Positions 62,406-64,000 of a stretch of 64,000 nucleotides of DNA are shown in pieces. The position numbers and the translations under genes are program-made. Source of the stretch: CAVTSA01 sp963737225 (GTDB taxonomy: Bacteria > Chloroflexota > Dormibacteria > Dormibacterales > Dormibacteraceae); the NCBI GenBank assembly GCA_963737225.1, contig CAVTSA010000009.1, forward strand, positions 124,001-188,000. Direction: 5' to 3'. Position 1 is the stretch's first letter; every line of letters starts with the position of its first letter. Under the pieces are notes generated by a model, which was given only the letters and a program-made list of their open reading frames with translations, had not been told where the DNA came from and did no database searches.

Positions 62406-63090
62406 ATGACCTGCGAACCGGCTCCATATCGACTCCCCGACGAGGCGGGCAGGGCAGCATGGCGACGCCTACTACGCGACTTACCTTGTTATCGAACCGC
62501 TTGAAGCGGGTTTTGCCCGTCATTTCCACGCTCACGGGATGAGGAGGTTCGTGGAACTTGGAGCGGCCACAGGCCCTATCAGCCGGCTGCTCGCGCCTGG
62601 CGGCACCGCCTGCACGACGCTGGACCTTAACCCGCCCCCATCGGCGTTCCGACCCCTCATTCGAGGTGACATCCGGGCGCTCCCGTTTTCGGACGAAACC
62701 TTTCAGGGTGTATCGGAGGTCAACTGCCTGTATTTCGTGGGGGAGCCGATCGCGGCCATTAGAGAAGCGCGCCGAGTATTGGAACCGGGTGGCCTGTTCC
62801 TGGCCTCTACACCAAGCCGTCACCACGACCCGGAGTTGGCCGATGTGGTGCCTTGGGCTGGCACGAAGGGAACCTTCGACGCCGAGGAGGCCTCCGAACT
62901 GGTTTCCAGTGTCTTCGACGACGTCGAAGCCGAGTGGTGGGAGGTGCGAGCCTATTTCCTGCCCGACCGGCAAGCAGTGGTTGATTACATGACCGCGTTC
63001 GGGGTGCCGGATGTTGAGACCGCCGCGGATCGAGTCGGTACGCCACTATGGGTGACCAAGTCGGGGGTGAACGTGTGGGCACGCGCCTGA
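62406..63090 (+). pseudogene. class I methyltransferase with probable N-terminal frameshift
   Basis: From 62539 the frame reads MRRFVELGAATGPISRLLAP, EARRVLEPGGLFLASTPSRH and other methyltransferase blocks to 63090. Just upstream, GDAYYATYLVIEPLEAGFAR continues in frame without a start codon, while ATG 62406 (MTCEPAPYRLPDEAGRAA) is in another frame. A one-base change near 62450 would join them. If the ATG at 62539 is real, the protein is 183 residues and short for the family. Confidence 0.65.
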
Positions 63091-63224
63091 GCTCTGCGAG
63101 TTCGCGACCGCGGCACCGCTCGTTGACGGTTGCCTACGTGGCTACCTCGAAGCCCTCTCCGCAGCAACACACGGGAATGTCCGTCGAAGACCTTCAACTC
63201 CCGGCGTAGGTGAAGGTCCATCAG

Positions 63225-63531
63225 ACTCGTCAACGGGAGTCGAGCCTGTCGGCGCTGCCGTCGGCTTGGGTCTTCCCGAGCACGGCGGGGACGCGACCTC
63301 GCAACGTGGTCCGGACCTTCAAGCGCCTGCTGGTCGAGGCGGGCGTGCCGACCTCGACGCGGCTCTACGATCTGCGCCACGGAGCATCCAAAGGTGGTAG
63401 CTGACCTGCTCGGTCACAGGACGACCAGGCTGACCCTGGACACCTAGACGCACGTGCTGCGGGTGCTGCGCGCCCGGCCGCGGCGCACCTGGACGCGATC
63501 CCCTCCCGCGAGCGGTGCTGTAGTGGCCTGA
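63225..63531 (+). pseudogene. tyrosine integrase C-terminal remnant 3
   Basis: FPSTAGTRPRNVVRTFKRLL and TRLYDLRHG belong to a tyrosine recombinase catalytic domain; a deletion removes the next 10 or so residues, then VVADLLGHRTTRLTLDT is followed by a TAG stop before the Tyr. Inactive. Followed by a hairpin and the third tRNA-end copy. Confidence 0.8.
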
Positions 63532-63584
63532 TCGTGACCGCCTCGGGGGCCGCTCCCGGGGCGGTACTAGTTCAAGAAGGTGGC

Positions 63585-63618
63585 GGGCCCGGTTGGACTC
63601 GAACCAACGACCAGAGGA
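63585..63618 (-). repeat. tRNA 3'-end (att-like) copy 3
   Basis: Identical to copy 2 over 34 nt. The sequence to the right of each copy differs, as expected when several elements used the same target. No tRNA 5' half is present. Confidence 0.8.
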
Positions 63619-63773
63619 TGACGAGTCTCGGCCGACGCAATTCGCGAAGGGTGCGTTGAGTTCCCGGTGGTGGGTAAAGGTGTCGCCGGAGTCTGTCGGA
63701 ATCCGCGGGAACTGTTGTCAGAATTGTTGTCAGGCGGCCCTGGTCCGAGCACCGGAACCCGGATGGCCCCACC

Positions 63774-63900
63774 GGTGCGTAAAGATGCCGTTGGCGAGAA
63801 CAAAGGCGGCGTGGTCGTGGTCGGGGCCGGCGTGGCTGGTCTGACCGCGGCGCGCGCATTGGCGGGTACAGTGGCTGCCGCCTGGCCGAGCCGGTTGGCT
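63774..63900 (+). pseudogene. FAD-binding N-terminal fragment
   Basis: VVVVGAGVAGLTAARALAG is a clear GxGxxG FAD motif of amine-oxidase or CrtI-like proteins, but the frame then loses similarity (AAAWPSRLAQPQRT). Start may be the GTG at 63774. The window ends soon after, so it could be a fragment or a frameshifted gene continuing right. Confidence 0.45.
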
Positions 63901-64000
63901 CAACCTCAGCGGACGTACGCACTGGACGCCCTTGCATCTTCTCCACCCGGGGACATGGCCCGCCAAACGTCCCAGAGGCGACGTGGTGGTTCCAGTTACA

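Overview
The window is GC-rich bacterial DNA from a Gram-positive-like, probably aerobic soil organism. The gene content (DUF4032, an F420-type PPOX protein, an LLM flavoprotein, an MshC-like ligase, two-subunit lycopene cyclase, DUF427, DUF2203) points to Actinomycetota or a nearby Terrabacteria lineage such as Chloroflexota/Dormibacteria. I cannot separate these by eye. Many genes carry a TAnnnT hexamer 6-10 nt before the start codon, which suggests frequent leaderless transcription.

Layout. 0-9.9 kb: end of a flavoprotein gene and fixX; a DUF4032 gene coupled to a phosphodiesterase; a VapBC toxin-antitoxin pair; a TPP riboswitch controlling a CytX-like transporter and thiD (thiamin pyrimidine salvage); a DUF255 protein overlapping a fused LutB-LutA lactate-oxidation protein. 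10-16.3 kb: a tightly coupled carotenoid operon (crtB, two small cyclase subunits, a UbiA-type elongase with an extra C-terminal segment, crtI), divergent from a FAD oxidoreductase, with a palindromic operator between them and a MarR gene nearby. 16.4-26.2 kb: DUF427, amidase, Ogt, a frameshifted thioesterase, dxs, a degenerate DUF3267-like membrane protein, DoxX, DUF2203, coaA and an esterase. 26.2-30.7 kb: two different IS110-family elements on either side of a BNR-repeat gene. 30.7-47.7 kb: mostly housekeeping genes: SPFH/NfeD pair, penicillin acylase, MshC-like ligase, metK, and an acyl-CoA operon (ADP-forming synthetase, acyl-CoA dehydrogenase, enoyl-CoA hydratase).

47.7-64 kb is accessory. 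It holds gene remnants, a sortase-type surface protein, and many small genes from families that often modify antibiotics (nucleotidyltransferases, two aminoglycoside-phosphotransferase-fold proteins, GNAT, VOC/MarR pair, methyltransferases). Three copies of a 34-nt tRNA 3'-end sequence lie in direct orientation at 56.6, 59.4 and 63.6 kb. Three decayed tyrosine-integrase C-termini lie nearby. This looks like repeated island insertion at one tRNA gene followed by decay. Several genes here are frameshifted.

The most unusual non-coding feature is a roughly 66-bp element with two TTGGTGCACCAA palindromes spaced exactly 42 bp. It occurs three times (17.2, 23.7 and 38.3 kb), each time in the gap between two converging genes. 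A second inverted-repeat family (arms GCCGYTTGCCGG) occurs at 3.7 and 18.7 kb.
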